Part shown: one piece after another, positions 1 to 8,327 of the stretch | Layout of the letters: every line of letters starts with the position of its first letter | Position numbering within the stretch: position 1 is the first letter of the stretch | Origin: Atopobium sp. UBA6362 | Lineage (GTDB): Bacteria > Actinomycetota > Coriobacteriia > Coriobacteriales > Atopobiaceae | Assembly: GCA_002440065.1 (NCBI GenBank) | Contig: DJRK01000128.1 | Coordinates: 2,097 to 29,737 of the forward strand | DNA: 27,641 nt | Reading direction: 5' to 3' | The notes under the pieces: generated by a model | What the model was told of the DNA's origin: nothing | The model's database searches: none | What the model saw: only the letters and a program-made list of their open reading frames with translations | Position numbers and translations under genes: made by a program

Positions 1-137
1 CGGGAAAGGGGAGACCCCGGACTACTTGTATCGGCGCTCTTCGGCGGGGCTTTGGAGAAACGCTTAAAGAGACGTGGGCTGGTGCGGCCCTATTTGTCGA
101 ATTTGAGGGCACGGATGCTATGAGTATGAAGATGGGG
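1..137. other. Left-edge sequence, no gene assigned
   Basis: All three plus frames stay open for a while from the window edge, ending at stops near 67, 123 and 140. Any of them could be the last codons of a gene that starts outside the window, but none has a recognisable motif. A GC-rich stretch near 30-55 followed by TTT could be part of a terminator. Nothing firmer can be said. Confidence 0.3.
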
Positions 138-143
138 TAGAAT
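138..143 (+). promoter_or_regulatory. Candidate -10 box for the antisense RNA
   Basis: TAGAAT preceded by a G-rich stretch. The same GGTAGAAT followed by a CCGNCGGCAG leader occurs in inverted orientation at 401-406, which suggests that both are promoters of one paired locus. No good -35 box is seen 17 bases upstream, so the call rests on the paired arrangement and on the terminator just downstream. Confidence 0.4.
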
Positions 144-148
144 AGTGC

Positions 149-235
149 CGACGGCAGCCCAAGTTTGAGGAAGCTGGGCAGAGCCGTTGCTTGTGAAGTT
201 AGCTCATCGTCTTAGTGACGGTGAGCTTTCTTTTT
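149..235 (+). ncRNA. Candidate antisense (antitoxin) RNA
   Basis: The predicted start is just after the TAGAAT box at 138-143 and the predicted end is the terminator at 201-235, giving an RNA of about 85 nt with no convincing reading frame. Its 3' part is antisense to the last codons of the small hydrophobic peptide gene at 212-337. If the peptide mRNA reads past its stop codon, the two RNAs would be complementary over the whole antisense RNA. Type I antitoxins of the par/fst and related kinds have this convergent layout; that this RNA exists is inference. Confidence 0.4.
201..235 (+). terminator. Rho-independent terminator of the antisense RNA
   Basis: AGCTCATCGT (201-210) pairs with ACGGTGAGCT (217-226) across a 6-base loop, with one U-G wobble in the plus-strand RNA, and is followed by TTCTTTTT (227-234). 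On the minus strand the wobble becomes a C-A mismatch and no T run follows, so the signal works mainly on the plus strand. It overlaps the stop codon and last codons of the convergent peptide gene. Confidence 0.7.
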
Positions 236-337
236 GGGCTTCGAGCCCTGCTTGAGTGCCTTGGAAAGGCCGACGAGGGCCGTGAGGAGCGAGACCAGAG
301 CGGTCAGGAGCTTCACGAGCTCGGTGAAATCGGTCAT
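212..337 (-). CDS. Small hydrophobic peptide, candidate type I toxin (41 aa)
   Basis: This 41-residue frame has a very strong ribosome site (GGAGGTGAT, with 8 bases between GGAGG and the ATG at 337). An in-frame ATG at 343 lies too close to that site. Residues 4-24 form one hydrophobic helix containing a doubled LLTALV heptad. The two heptads use different codons, so they are not a recent duplication. The tail is basic (KPKKKAHRH). One hydrophobic helix plus a basic tail is the plan of type I toxins and small holin-like peptides. The SD can pair with a CCTCC block at 363-359 just upstream in the mRNA. A short plus-strand RNA converges on the 3' end. No family was recognised by sequence; another small membrane peptide function is possible. 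Confidence 0.65.
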   Translation of the reverse strand: MTDFTELVKLLTALVSLLTALVGLSKALKQGSKPKKKAHRH

Positions 338-362
338 GGGCATCACCTCCCATCGGGTGGAG

Positions 363-396
363 GGCTCTGCCCGGCACAAGGACTGCCGACGGTGAC
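363..396. repeat. Inverted repeat of the 147-185 region
   Basis: The block GGCTCTGCCC (363-372) is the exact inverse of GGGCAGAGCC at 176-185. The adjoining CTGCCGACGG block (383-392) matches the inverse of the CCGACGGCAG region at 148-157. The two copies flank the small peptide gene, so the leader of its mRNA could pair with a read-through 3' end. The two convergent RNAs also begin with similar sequence. Confidence 0.6.
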
Positions 397-400
397 AAAA

Positions 401-406
401 ATTCTA
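401..406 (-). promoter_or_regulatory. Extended -10 promoter of the small peptide gene
   Basis: On the minus strand the sequence reads TGGTAGAAT, an extended -10 element (TGN plus TAGAAT). The start would lie near 394, giving a leader of about 57 nt before the ATG at 337. No clear -35 box is present, which is tolerable for an extended -10 promoter. Confidence 0.5.
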
Positions 407-449
407 CCAGAGGGCACTCGGGGCAAATATGCTTCAAAGAGATGTTTTG

Positions 450-479
450 TTGACCTGCTTGCCGTGGAAATTGCTAAAA
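450..479 (+). promoter_or_regulatory. Possible promoter of the exported protein gene
   Basis: TTGACC (450-455) and CTAAAA (474-479) are separated by 18 bases, about 40 bases upstream of the ATG at 518. The -10 box is a poor match. A TTGCTA/TAAATT pair with 18-base spacing slightly downstream is an alternative. Confidence 0.3.
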
Positions 480-517
480 GGCAGTATCATTATCTAAATT
501 GATCATAGGGCCGGTTT

Positions 518-1210
518 ATGAGGCGTGCTGCGATGAGGCGTTCTACCTATATTGGGTTGCTCGTATTGGCGATTGGTATCGCTGTGATCGGCGTGGGCGT
601 TATCTGTCTGGCCTTTCTACCGCCTTCGGCGACGGAGGCGGCAGTTGCGGTCGTGACCAAACCGATCGAGATCGTGACCGACACCGTTAAACCCGAGACC
701 ATCACGGTCGATTTCAGTGAACAACCGACGGTCCTGGGGGTCAGCAATTACCCACGCCTCGAGCTTGGGGCTACGCGCTACACCAAAGAGGCGGCTCTGA
801 TCGACAAGGCGTCTGAACTGCTTAAGGGTAAGACCTTTAAGCGCTGGTACGGATACTCGTCCTATCGGGCGAAAACGAACAGCATGGTCGGCGGGTGGCA
901 CTCATCCATCGAGCTGGATACTGCGAACGGAGCAAAACTGTGCGACGTCTCATACGATCCGGGCTTTGAGGACAACGAGGGCCCGGGCATCTACATCCTG
1001 GACGGCGATGTCGCCTATGTCATGGAGGGCGACCAGACTGAGCTCAACGTTTTTATGGACCAGTGCATCCAAGATGCCTACGAGCAGACCTGTCTGCCCG
1101 ACCCACAGACAGCACGAGACAACGGTTCTGCGCGAACCTGGCTTTTTGCGGATGAGGTGCCCTGGGACGGTGAATCGGGAAGCGTAAACTCGGCCAGCGC
1201 GAGGTCTTAA
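518..1210 (+). CDS. Single-pass exported hypothetical protein (230 aa)
   Basis: A short basic N-terminus (several Arg) is followed by one strongly hydrophobic segment at about residues 10-34, then about 195 polar residues. This fits a signal anchor or uncleaved signal peptide with the body outside the membrane. There is no lipobox with a well-placed Cys, although a Cys lies near the end of the hydrophobic stretch. The body has two Trp-Tyr-rich patches (RWYGYSSYR near 110, GGWHSS near 127) and no family motif I recognise. The start at 518 has AGGG 7 bases upstream; an in-frame ATG at 533 with GAGG upstream is an alternative that keeps the whole hydrophobic segment. The gene stands alone and ends 160 bases before clpB. 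Function unknown. Confidence 0.75.
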   Translation: MRRAAMRRSTYIGLLVLAIGIAVIGVGVICLAFLPPSATEAAVAVVTKPIEIVTDTVKPETITVDFSEQPTVLGVSNYPRLELGATRYTKEAALIDKASELLKGKTFKRWYGYSSYRAKTNSMVGGWHSSIELDTANGAKLCDVSYDPGFEDNEGPGIYILDGDVAYVMEGDQTELNVFMDQCIQDAYEQTCLPDPQTARDNGSARTWLFADEVPWDGESGSVNSASARS

Positions 1211-1308
1211 GCCTTACCTCATTGTCACTCATAAAATCTTATATAGAGACACTTAGATTCGTGAATAAACCACGCGAGTTTGGCAACAATACACCTCGAA
1301 CAACGAAG

Positions 1309-1348
1309 GGTCGCCCCGTAGGGCGACCGCCGCGCTCTCTGGAGCGCG
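1309..1348 (+). promoter_or_regulatory. Two tandem hairpins in the clpB leader
   Basis: GGTCGCCC (1309-1316) pairs with GGGCGACC (1321-1328) around loop CGTA. CGCGCTC (1331-1337) pairs with GAGCGCG (1342-1348) around loop TCTG. The pair ends about nine bases before the AGAGAGGTGAT ribosome site of clpB. No T run follows, so this is not an ordinary terminator. It could be an mRNA-stabilising or temperature-responsive leader; that role is inference. No CIRCE or HAIR operator was found between 1211 and 1370, and no strong -35/-10 pair stands out. Confidence 0.5.
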
Positions 1349-1370
1349 ACAACCCAAGAGAGGTGATTCC

Positions 1371-3998
<2,628 letters not shown>

Positions 3999-4001
3999 GC
4001 T

Positions 4002-4033
4002 GGCGGCTTAGCCGCCGCGCCGCTCCCGCTTTT
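4002..4033 (+). terminator. Weak terminator-like hairpin after clpB
   Basis: GGCGGC (4002-4007) and GCCGCC (4011-4016) pair around TTA three bases after the clpB stop codon. A short T run (4030-4033) lies 13 bases further on, so the fit to a standard rho-independent terminator is poor. Part of the same region also pairs with the ribosome site of the next gene. Confidence 0.35.
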
Positions 4034-4070
4034 GCATGCTAGGATGAGGCAAACGCAAAGACGGGAGCGG
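4020..4070 (+). promoter_or_regulatory. Inverted repeat covering the next gene's ribosome site
   Basis: CCGCTCCCG (4020-4028) is the exact inverse of CGGGAGCGG (4062-4070), and the inner TTTTGC/GCAAA can add pairs. The 3' arm contains the GGGAG ribosome site of the gene at 4073. A transcript reading through from clpB would hide that site, while one starting inside the loop would leave it free. Confidence 0.5.
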
Positions 4071-4072
4071 TT

Positions 4073-4255
4073 ATGACCGATAGCAAAACAGACGATTCAT
4101 CCAAGAAGACGGGTCCTGCACCAAAGACCGATCGAAAGGCCAAGGTGCAGGACCCGTTTATTCGTGCCGAAAACGAGGACGACGATGGCTATGATCCCTA
4201 TAGCGACCGTCGTCCCGAGCGCGAGCCGATGTTCGAGCCCGATCCCTGGCGCTAG
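4073..4255 (+). CDS. Small charged hypothetical protein (60 aa)
   Basis: The ATG follows GGGAGCGGTT with good spacing. The protein is hydrophilic, with no membrane segment and no Cys. A Lys-rich N-terminal third (KKTGPAPKTDRKAK) is followed by an acidic middle and a Pro/Arg/Glu-rich C-terminus ending DPWR. It is probably disordered and may bind a partner through its Tyr-Asp-Pro-Tyr and Glu-Pro-Met-Phe patches. No family is recognised. The strong ribosome site and clean reading frame between two clear genes support it as real. It converges with the gene at 4298-5911, leaving 42 bases between the stop codons. Confidence 0.65.
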   Translation: MTDSKTDDSSKKTGPAPKTDRKAKVQDPFIRAENEDDDGYDPYSDRRPEREPMFEPDPWR

Positions 4256-4297
4256 CGGCGCCGATGGACGCCGAGCACGCCGTGGGCGGCTCTGGGG

Positions 4298-5911
4298 CTA
4301 GTCCTCGGCTTTGATGCTCGGCAGCAGAATCTGGGCGAGGTAGTCGGTCTCGAGCTTGGTCGCGGCGTCGGCTTTGCCGTTCTTGTCGACCAGGTCGTTT
4401 TTGATCTGGTCGTAGGTGTAGCGGTTGCCGGTCGTGAGCTCGACAAGCTCGATGGCCTCATCCATGGAGTATTTGGAGACCGGATCGTTTGTCTTGCCGT
4501 TTATGGTTTGAGGCACGATATAGGGGTAGACGGGACCGCTTGCATAGACGGTATATCCGTTGCCCAGGTCGACGGAACCCAGTTGCGTGTCACCATCGTC
4601 GGGGGTGAAGCTCTGACCGGTTGCCACGGTGCTGAGCGTCACGAGCGGTGTGGCGGTGTCGCCTGCCATATAGATACACAGCGTGTTGCCGTTTTGCCAG
4701 GTAGCGACCTTGCCATACCACTCGACGGGAATATCGAGTTGATAGAGGTTCGTGGCCTTGTGGCGTGCATCCGCCTCGCGTGCGACCTGGTTCTTGCGCG
4801 CGGTCACGGCGTTGACAGCGGCATCGCGGCGAGCGGTCGCCGCCTGTTCGAGCACTTTGGCGACGGCGGCGGAGTTGCACCCGCCATCCTCGGCATATTT
4901 GGCGGCTGCCTCGATCGCCTCATCGGTCACCGTGTCGGCGCTGGGAACCTTGAGCCTAAACGCGCAGGTACCGCTCAGGTCCTGCCCCTCGCTCTTGACG
5001 GTCACCTCGGCCTTTTTGGTGGGTACGGTGTAGACGGTGCCGTCGGCTGCGATGGGGGAGGCGGCAACCGAGAACGTGTAATCGCCGGGCATGAGTTTGA
5101 TGCCGCGGCCCTTTTCGTCCACATAGCAGGTCTCGGTCACGGCGGTGCCGTCTGCGTCCTGTCCTGTCACCTGGATGGGGATCTTGGTTCCGGTCGACGC
5201 ATCGAGCCCTGCGGCGGTGATGCCGATGCGCACCGACATCATGGTGTGGGCGTTGGCGGCCTCGGCGGCAGCCTGCTCGGTTTGGTAGCCGCGCCAGGCA
5301 TAGTAGCCCGCCCCGCCCGCGGCGAGCGCGGCGATGACGGCACCGGCGACAATCAGGTTGCGGCGGCGCGGCGACAGGTGGCGGTGACGCGCTTCGGCCT
5401 GCTGCGCGGTGGGCACGGAAGGTAACGGAATGTCGCCGATGGCGATCGTTTCGTCGACGGCGGGCGCCGAGCCTAGGCCGGGCAGCTCGCGGGTGAGCGA
5501 TTCGTCCTGGGGGAGCTCGTCGATGAGCACGGTCTTGTCGGCCGAAGGGGCCTGGGTCTGAACTGGCTCATCGTCGGAGGTGTCGGGGCCCTGCTCGCGC
5601 TCGGGGCCGTCTTCGCGCTCGGGGGCCTCGTCCTGACCGTCGGATGTTGCAGGGTCGATGTCGTCTTGCGCGGCCTCATCGGCGCCTGCGGCCCCGTCGT
5701 CCCGCGCTGCCTCGGTCGTTTCGTCATCCTTGCCTTCTGTTGGCGTATTCCCAGCGGCTGACATATCTTGCGCCTCATCCTCCGCGGCGATGTCGTCCTC
5801 CTCAAAGGTGACGACGCCGGCCACGTCGATTCGGTCGAGGCTCTCGAGCGCCTCGGCGCACGCTTCGGCGTCCTTTTCTTCGGTTGTCAGACCTTGCGTC
5901 TCGTCGTCCAT
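4298..5911 (-). CDS. Acidic-tailed single-pass membrane protein (537 aa)
   Basis: The chosen ATG at 5911 follows GGGGGATCC; the frame stays open to 5977 but has no better site there. The first ~180 residues are very rich in Asp, Glu, Ala and Thr (repeated DDE and GPERE-type patches) and are probably disordered in the cytoplasm. A basic RRRNL stop-transfer patch leads into one membrane helix (about 187-208). About 325 residues follow outside. They include a beta-rich region with paired Cys (TETCYVDEKG and LSGTCAFRLK), an Ala/Arg-rich helix (TARRDAAVNAVTARK) and a C-terminal mixed domain (IPVEWYGKVATWQNG). No family motif is recognised; the layout resembles anchored sensor or envelope proteins of actinobacteria. 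It has its own transcript. Confidence 0.75.
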   Translation of the reverse strand: MDDETQGLTTEEKDAEACAEALESLDRIDVAGVVTFEEDDIAAEDEAQDMSAAGNTPTEGKDDETTEAARDDGAAGADEAAQDDIDPATSDGQDEAPEREDGPEREQGPDTSDDEPVQTQAPSADKTVLIDELPQDESLTRELPGLGSAPAVDETIAIGDIPLPSVPTAQQAEARHRHLSPRRRNLIVAGAVIAALAAGGAGYYAWRGYQTEQAAAEAANAHTMMSVRIGITAAGLDASTGTKIPIQVTGQDADGTAVTETCYVDEKGRGIKLMPGDYTFSVAASPIAADGTVYTVPTKKAEVTVKSEGQDLSGTCAFRLKVPSADTVTDEAIEAAAKYAEDGGCNSAAVAKVLEQAATARRDAAVNAVTARKNQVAREADARHKATNLYQLDIPVEWYGKVATWQNGNTLCIYMAGDTATPLVTLSTVATGQSFTPDDGDTQLGSVDLGNGYTVYASGPVYPYIVPQTINGKTNDPVSKYSMDEAIELVELTTGNRYTYDQIKNDLVDKNGKADAATKLETDYLAQILLPSIKAED

Positions 5912-6081
5912 GGATCCCCCATCAAAGAAACCGTAAATTCGGAACACGATGTACCCAAAATAGGGGTCTTCGCCCACGATTCCAAGGACTTGCTTGCAAC
6001 CTTTTGCGTCTTTATCTCTTTTTTAGCCCGCAGCGGGCCGCGAACGGCCGTGTCTCTCTGATAGATACGACCATGTCAAAA
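5912..6081. other. Upstream region of the acidic membrane protein
   Basis: This should hold the promoter of the minus-strand gene at 4298-5911. A TTGACA reads on the minus strand at 6079-6074, but no -10 box lies at standard distance. A short GCCCGC/GCGGGC hairpin at about 6026-6038 sits in the predicted leader. No gene is seen. Confidence 0.35.
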
Positions 6082-6214
6082 CGTTATGTGTAGGTTAATT
6101 CCATTTGTTGAAGTAGCCCAGGATCGACAAATATAAAAGCCCAGGAAAACAGCGGTGTTTTCTTGGGCCTGTATAGGGTCTAGACGACCAATTCGAATTT
6201 ACCTACACATAACG
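6082..6214. repeat. 133-bp inverted-repeat element
   Basis: The 26-base ends (6082-6107 and 6189-6214) are inverse copies differing at three positions, with a perfect outer 14 bases starting CGTTATGTGTAGGT. A second strong hairpin (6139-6168) sits near the middle. There is no coding frame and no obvious target-site duplication, so a MITE-like origin is possible but unproven. The ends could instead be two copies of a regulator site. Confidence 0.65.
6133..6168 (-). terminator. Terminator of the TetR/DUF5692 operon
   Basis: A 13-base stem (6156-6168 with 6139-6151, one G-T pair) closes a GCGG-type tetraloop. On the minus strand it is followed by TTTTATATTTGT. The plus side lacks a T run, so it serves the minus-strand gene that ends at 6249. 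Confidence 0.75.
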
Positions 6215-6248
6215 CGTAAGATAGCGCTTTCGGTGGCTGTTTTTGGTG

Positions 6249-7256
6249 CTACTCCGCGTGGGCGTAGTCGACCTTGGCGCGGCGGGCGGTTGCGATCTCC
6301 CAGTCGCGGGTGCCCTCGAAGACATCCTGCTTGTAAGGGTTGCGGCCGAGCTTCTTGGCGCGATAGACAACGTAGATGATCGCGGCGATGTTGGCAACGA
6401 GCGCCAGGATCGAAACCACGAGCGCCGAGGTGGGGTTGAGCGTGGAGTGCGTCACGAAGATGCTCTGCTCCTGGAAGTAGGGGAACACCTGCGCGAACAT
6501 GCACCAGATAGCCAGCGTAAAGGCGCGGTTCTGGATCCAGCCGCCCTTGTTCCACAGAAGACCGGCGACCGTCGGGGCCAGCAGCAGCGCAAAGCCGCAG
6601 AACCAGGAGTGGGTGGGCAGGCAGTTGTAGGTGTAGCAGAAATTCCAGATGTCATAGGCGATGATATAGACCCAGGTCATATCGGGCCACAGCATGTCGC
6701 ACTTGTCCTCGGAGGCATAGACGCTCCACCAGCCGGTCATGCAGAAGATGTTGATGATGCCGGCGATGCCGTTGAACACGTTGTTCCAGCCGGCGAGCTG
6801 CGTGGCGCCCTCGGAGGTCACCCACGTGGTCTCGCCCAGGGCGAAGAAGTGGTATGCGCTCTCGAAATCCGAGACGACGGCGATCATGATGTTGATGGCC
6901 ACGATGAGGAACGGGTACGCGCGGAACCAGCGCGCCTTGCCGATCTTGCCCCACTGGTACTTGATGGCGATGAAGCCCCAGCAGCCGGCGAGCGCCGCGT
7001 AGACCTTGGCGTAGTGGAACCAGCTGTTCTGGTAGATGTGCGTGGGGTTGTTGAGCGCCCACTCGGCGCCGTTGGCGACCCCGATCGCGATGGCGGCGCA
7101 GTAGATGGTCATGGCAAGCGGCGCCACGCCAAAGATGATGGCCGCGCCCACCTTGGTGCGCCGGCCGATCTCGTTGAGCACGATCAGGCCCACGAAGACC
7201 ATGGCCCAGCCGAGCCAGTGGATAAGGGTGTTGGACCCCCAAACGTCGAACAGCAT
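6249..7256 (-). CDS. DUF5692-like polytopic membrane protein (335 aa)
   Basis: The protein has roughly nine hydrophobic helices spread over its length and a short basic C-terminal tail (RAKKLGRNPYKQ onward). It is unusually rich in Trp, Tyr and Phe, with aromatic or Cys-rich patches such as NFCYTYNC and HSWFCGFA. From memory it matches the DUF5692 family found in gut actinobacteria and Firmicutes; the biochemical role of that family is unknown to me. The start follows AAAGGAAGAAGAC. It is the second gene after a TetR regulator, 63 bases downstream, so it is the probable regulatory target. A transporter or a membrane enzyme acting on a small hydrophobic compound is a guess only. Confidence 0.8.
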   Translation of the reverse strand: MLFDVWGSNTLIHWLGWAMVFVGLIVLNEIGRRTKVGAAIIFGVAPLAMTIYCAAIAIGVANGAEWALNNPTHIYQNSWFHYAKVYAALAGCWGFIAIKYQWGKIGKARWFRAYPFLIVAINIMIAVVSDFESAYHFFALGETTWVTSEGATQLAGWNNVFNGIAGIINIFCMTGWWSVYASEDKCDMLWPDMTWVYIIAYDIWNFCYTYNCLPTHSWFCGFALLLAPTVAGLLWNKGGWIQNRAFTLAIWCMFAQVFPYFQEQSIFVTHSTLNPTSALVVSILALVANIAAIIYVVYRAKKLGRNPYKQDVFEGTRDWEIATARRAKVDYAHAE

Positions 7257-7291
7257 GTCTTCTTCCTTTCTCTCCTTGTATGAACCCGGCC

Positions 7292-7312
7292 GCGCCGCCT
7301 TCGTCGCGGCGC
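7292..7312 (-). promoter_or_regulatory. Intercistronic hairpin between TetR and DUF5692 genes
   Basis: GCGCCGC (7292-7298) and GCGGCGC (7306-7312) form a 7-bp GC stem with a 7-base loop, just after the TetR stop codon and ahead of the next ribosome site. No T run follows. It may tune the expression ratio or mRNA stability of the two genes. Confidence 0.45.
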
Positions 7313-7319
7313 CGCCAGG

Positions 7320-7892
7320 CTAAACATCCAGGTGCAGGGTATCGGCGATGAGGTCCGCGATGAGCTCGTCGCTCGCGTCGGGGTGCTCGCGCAAATAGCC
7401 CACGAGCCCAAAGACCAGCAGGTAGAAGGTCTCATAGAGGTGGTGAATCTCGACCTTGTGGTAGCGGGCGTACTCCTCCGCCGTCGTGTCGGTGAGGTAA
7501 CGGGCGATCATTCGGGCAGCACGCTGAGAAAACCGCAGGTAGAGCGAGGCGTTCTCGTCCTTGAGGAGCAACGTGCGGAAGGCGTCGCGCTCAAAGAGCG
7601 CCGAGCGCAGGAGCTTGACGCAGCTCTGAAGGGCGCCTTGCACGTCGCCGCGCACGCGGTTGCGGTTCCACTCGTGGACCGCGCCCATAAAGCCATCGAC
7701 GTAGCCCTCGAGGATAGCATCGGTCACGTCTTCCCTGCGGTCGAAGTAGTGGTAGAAGAGGCTGCGCGTGATTCCCGCGGCCTCGGCGATGTCCTTGACC
7801 GTCGTGCGCTCGATGCCCTTTTTCTCGTACAGGGCGAGCGCGGCCGCCACGATCTGCTCGCGGCGCATCATGGCAACGGCGGAATCTTCCAT
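7320..7892 (-). CDS. TetR-family transcriptional regulator (190 aa)
   Basis: Length and layout are typical of TetR repressors. The N-terminal helix-turn-helix (about residues 10-57) contains the family signature TVKDIAEAAGITRSLFYHYF, where the recognition helix lies. The following ~130 residues are all-helical ligand-binding and dimer sequence with aromatic patches (YHKVEIHHLYETFYLL). The chosen ATG precedes MEDSAVAMMRRE; a later Met pair (near residues 8-9) is an alternative start. It is co-directional with the DUF5692 gene. A perfect palindrome overlaps the predicted transcription start upstream, which fits repression of its own operon. The ligand is unknown. Confidence 0.92.
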   Translation of the reverse strand: MEDSAVAMMRREQIVAAALALYEKKGIERTTVKDIAEAAGITRSLFYHYFDRREDVTDAILEGYVDGFMGAVHEWNRNRVRGDVQGALQSCVKLLRSALFERDAFRTLLLKDENASLYLRFSQRAARMIARYLTDTTAEEYARYHKVEIHHLYETFYLLVFGLVGYLREHPDASDELIADLIADTLHLDV

Positions 7893-7937
7893 CTCGCTCC
7901 CTCGCTGGTCGCGGGCCGACGTACGGGCGCCAACTGC

Positions 7938-7983
7938 GTTGACGCTGTGTCAACATCATAGTTGTGAAGGGATTGTGACGCAA
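7938..7983 (-). promoter_or_regulatory. TetR operon promoter with palindromic operator
   Basis: On the minus strand TTGCGT (7983-7978) and TATGAT (7960-7955) are separated by exactly 17 bases. Directly after the -10 box, GTTGAC (7938-7943) and GTCAAC (7949-7954) form a perfect 6+6 palindrome with a 5-base spacer, covering the expected start site. A repressor bound there would block RNA polymerase. Assignment to the adjacent TetR is inference. Confidence 0.65.
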
Positions 7984-8000
7984 GGGCGAAGCGGCCGGCG

Positions 8001-8213
8001 CAAAACTCGCCTTCGTCACACGTTTTTCAAGATCCGCGGTCAAAACGGCGCTTCGTCACACGTGTTATTGCCCTGCTTTGCGGAGCGCACCACAAAAGCG
8101 CAGATAAGGTATCTGAAAATGGACCATAAGCCGCGTTATGGGGACAAAAGACGTGTGACGAGACGCGGTTCTGCACAGCACAAGCCGAAAACGTGTGACG
8201 AAAGCGAGTTCTG
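8001..8213. repeat. Dyad-symmetric element of four 40-bp units
   Basis: Units at 8001-8040 and 8041-8080 (plus) and 8174-8213 and 8134-8173 (minus) all follow the pattern CARAAC, four variable bases, then CGTCACACGT at a fixed place. The 10-base core is identical in all four (8014-8023, 8054-8063, 8151-8160, 8191-8200). The spacer holds a palindrome, CAGATA-AGG-TATCTG (8101-8115), centred one base from the symmetry axis of the whole element. No frame is convincing inside it. Confidence 0.8.
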
Positions 8214-8217
8214 TGCA

Positions 8218-8262
8218 TGAAAGAGGCCCCGAGCCCGCTCCACGGGAGCCGAGCTCGGGGCC
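8218..8262 (-). terminator. Terminator of the DUF3516 helicase gene
   Basis: GGCCCCGAGC (8225-8234) pairs with GCTCGGGGCC (8253-8262), with an inner CGGCTCCCG-type stem. On the minus strand the stem is followed by TCTTTC. It lies 66 bases past the helicase stop codon. The T run is short, so efficiency is uncertain. Confidence 0.65.
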
Positions 8263-8327
8263 GAATCAGGCATGTCCTTCGAACCTTTGGCATCCGCCCA
8301 GGCCAACGCCGCCGATGCGCCGTAGGC

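Noticed and set aside
204..502. The 77- and 95-codon open frames at the left edge
   Set aside because: Both lack ribosome sites and recognisable composition. The 41-codon minus-strand frame at 212-337 has a near-perfect ribosome site and explains the region better.
1211..1370. CIRCE (HrcA) or HAIR (HspR) operator upstream of clpB
   Set aside because: Neither TTAGCACTC-N9-GAGTGCTAA nor CTTGAGT-N7-ACTCAAG is present; only a weak AATCT/AGATT inverted pair was seen.
6243..7283. Plus-strand open frame of 346 codons over the DUF5692 gene
   Set aside because: It is rich in Gly, Asp, Val and Arg and antisense to a clear polytopic membrane protein with its own ribosome site.
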